Origin: Nitrospirota bacterium
GTDB taxonomy: Bacteria > Nitrospirota > Nitrospiria > Nitrospirales > UBA8639
Direction of reading: 5' to 3'
Length of the DNA stretch: 6,034 bases
Assembly: GCA_029879555.1 (NCBI GenBank)
Contig: JAOUQB010000165.1
Location: 1-6,034, forward strand
Shown: positions 5,993 to 6,034 of the stretch, one piece after another
How the letters are laid out: each line of letters begins with the position of its first letter
How positions within the stretch are numbered: the stretch's first letter is position 1
The notes under the pieces: model-generated
Database searches by the model: none
The model's input: the letters and a program-made list of their open reading frames with translations, nothing else
What the model was told of the DNA's origin: nothing
Translations under genes and position numbers: made by a program

Positions 5993-6034
5993 ATGGAAAG
6001 TCGCGGCTTCCTCATTGGGTCGATCATTTTTGTT
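5993..6034 (+). CDS. Start of a further membrane or exported protein (3' truncated by window edge)
   Basis: An ATG preceded by a purine-rich ribosome site opens a frame that runs uninterrupted to the window end, giving 14 residues: M-E-S-R-G then F-L-I-G-S-I-I-F-V. The short charged start followed by a hydrophobic run suggests a signal peptide or N-terminal membrane anchor. Too little is present to name a family. It is on the same strand as everything upstream, 55 nt after the glycine-rich protein, so it probably continues the cluster. Confidence 0.5.
   Translation, partial: MESRGFLIGSIIFV

Noticed and set aside
5438..5993. Two long overlapping open frames on the minus strand (174 and 160 codons)
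   Set aside because: They lie opposite the DUF3047 3' end and the glycine-rich protein, have Pro/Arg/Thr-rich sequence typical of antisense shadows, and have no ribosome site or neighbour on that strand. The + strand reading has a clear membrane pattern and tight gene spacing.

Overview
The window reads almost entirely on the + strand and looks like one long respiratory or membrane-protein gene cluster from a member of the Nitrospirota, most likely Nitrospira itself. The reasons are a divergent, oversized cytochrome bd-like oxidase, a small protein with protochlorophyllide-reductase (PCP_red) domains in a non-photosynthetic setting, a DUF420 membrane protein and a DUF3047 exported protein next to each other, plus a palindromic interspersed element whose accidental reading frame resembles one I associate with Nitrospira genomes. 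By eye the base composition is about half GC, which would fit a lower-GC (for example marine lineage IV) Nitrospira. The genus call is an inference; I could not run a search.

Layout. Bases 2-439 hold the C-terminal part of a SAM-dependent O-methyltransferase whose start lies off the left edge. After 21 nt come a six-helix DUF420 protein (461-1186), a zinc-ribbon protein with two PCP_red repeats (1179-1673), and a polytopic membrane protein I do not recognise (1687-2799). A palindromic element of about 120 bp (2805-2926) then fills the only sizeable gap. It is followed by the cytochrome bd-like oxidase subunit (preferred start 2962, end 4860). The DUF3047 protein (4857-5558) overlaps the oxidase stop by four bases, a small glycine-rich membrane protein (5566-5937) follows 7 nt later, and a further gene starts at 5993 and runs off the right edge. 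There is no gene-free stretch longer than 300 bases, no RNA gene, no CRISPR array, and no convincing internal promoter or rho-independent terminator.

How the genes may work together. The oxidase-like protein keeps parts of the CydA fold signature (an N-terminal His ligand, a conserved Glu, a GRxxW motif). It lacks a recognisable quinol-binding loop, has an Ala where CydA has its second haem-ligand His, and has extra membrane helices and a cluster of histidines. No CydB gene is visible. DUF420 proteins include CtaM/YozB, a factor needed to mature an aa3 oxidase in Gram-positive bacteria, so the DUF420 and zinc-ribbon/PCP_red proteins are reasonable candidates for assembly or cofactor-insertion factors for this unusual oxidase. 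The DUF3047 protein would act in the periplasm. This 'bd-like oxidase plus maturation module' is the best candidate in the window for an undescribed system. The sequence shows the co-location; the shared function is inferred.
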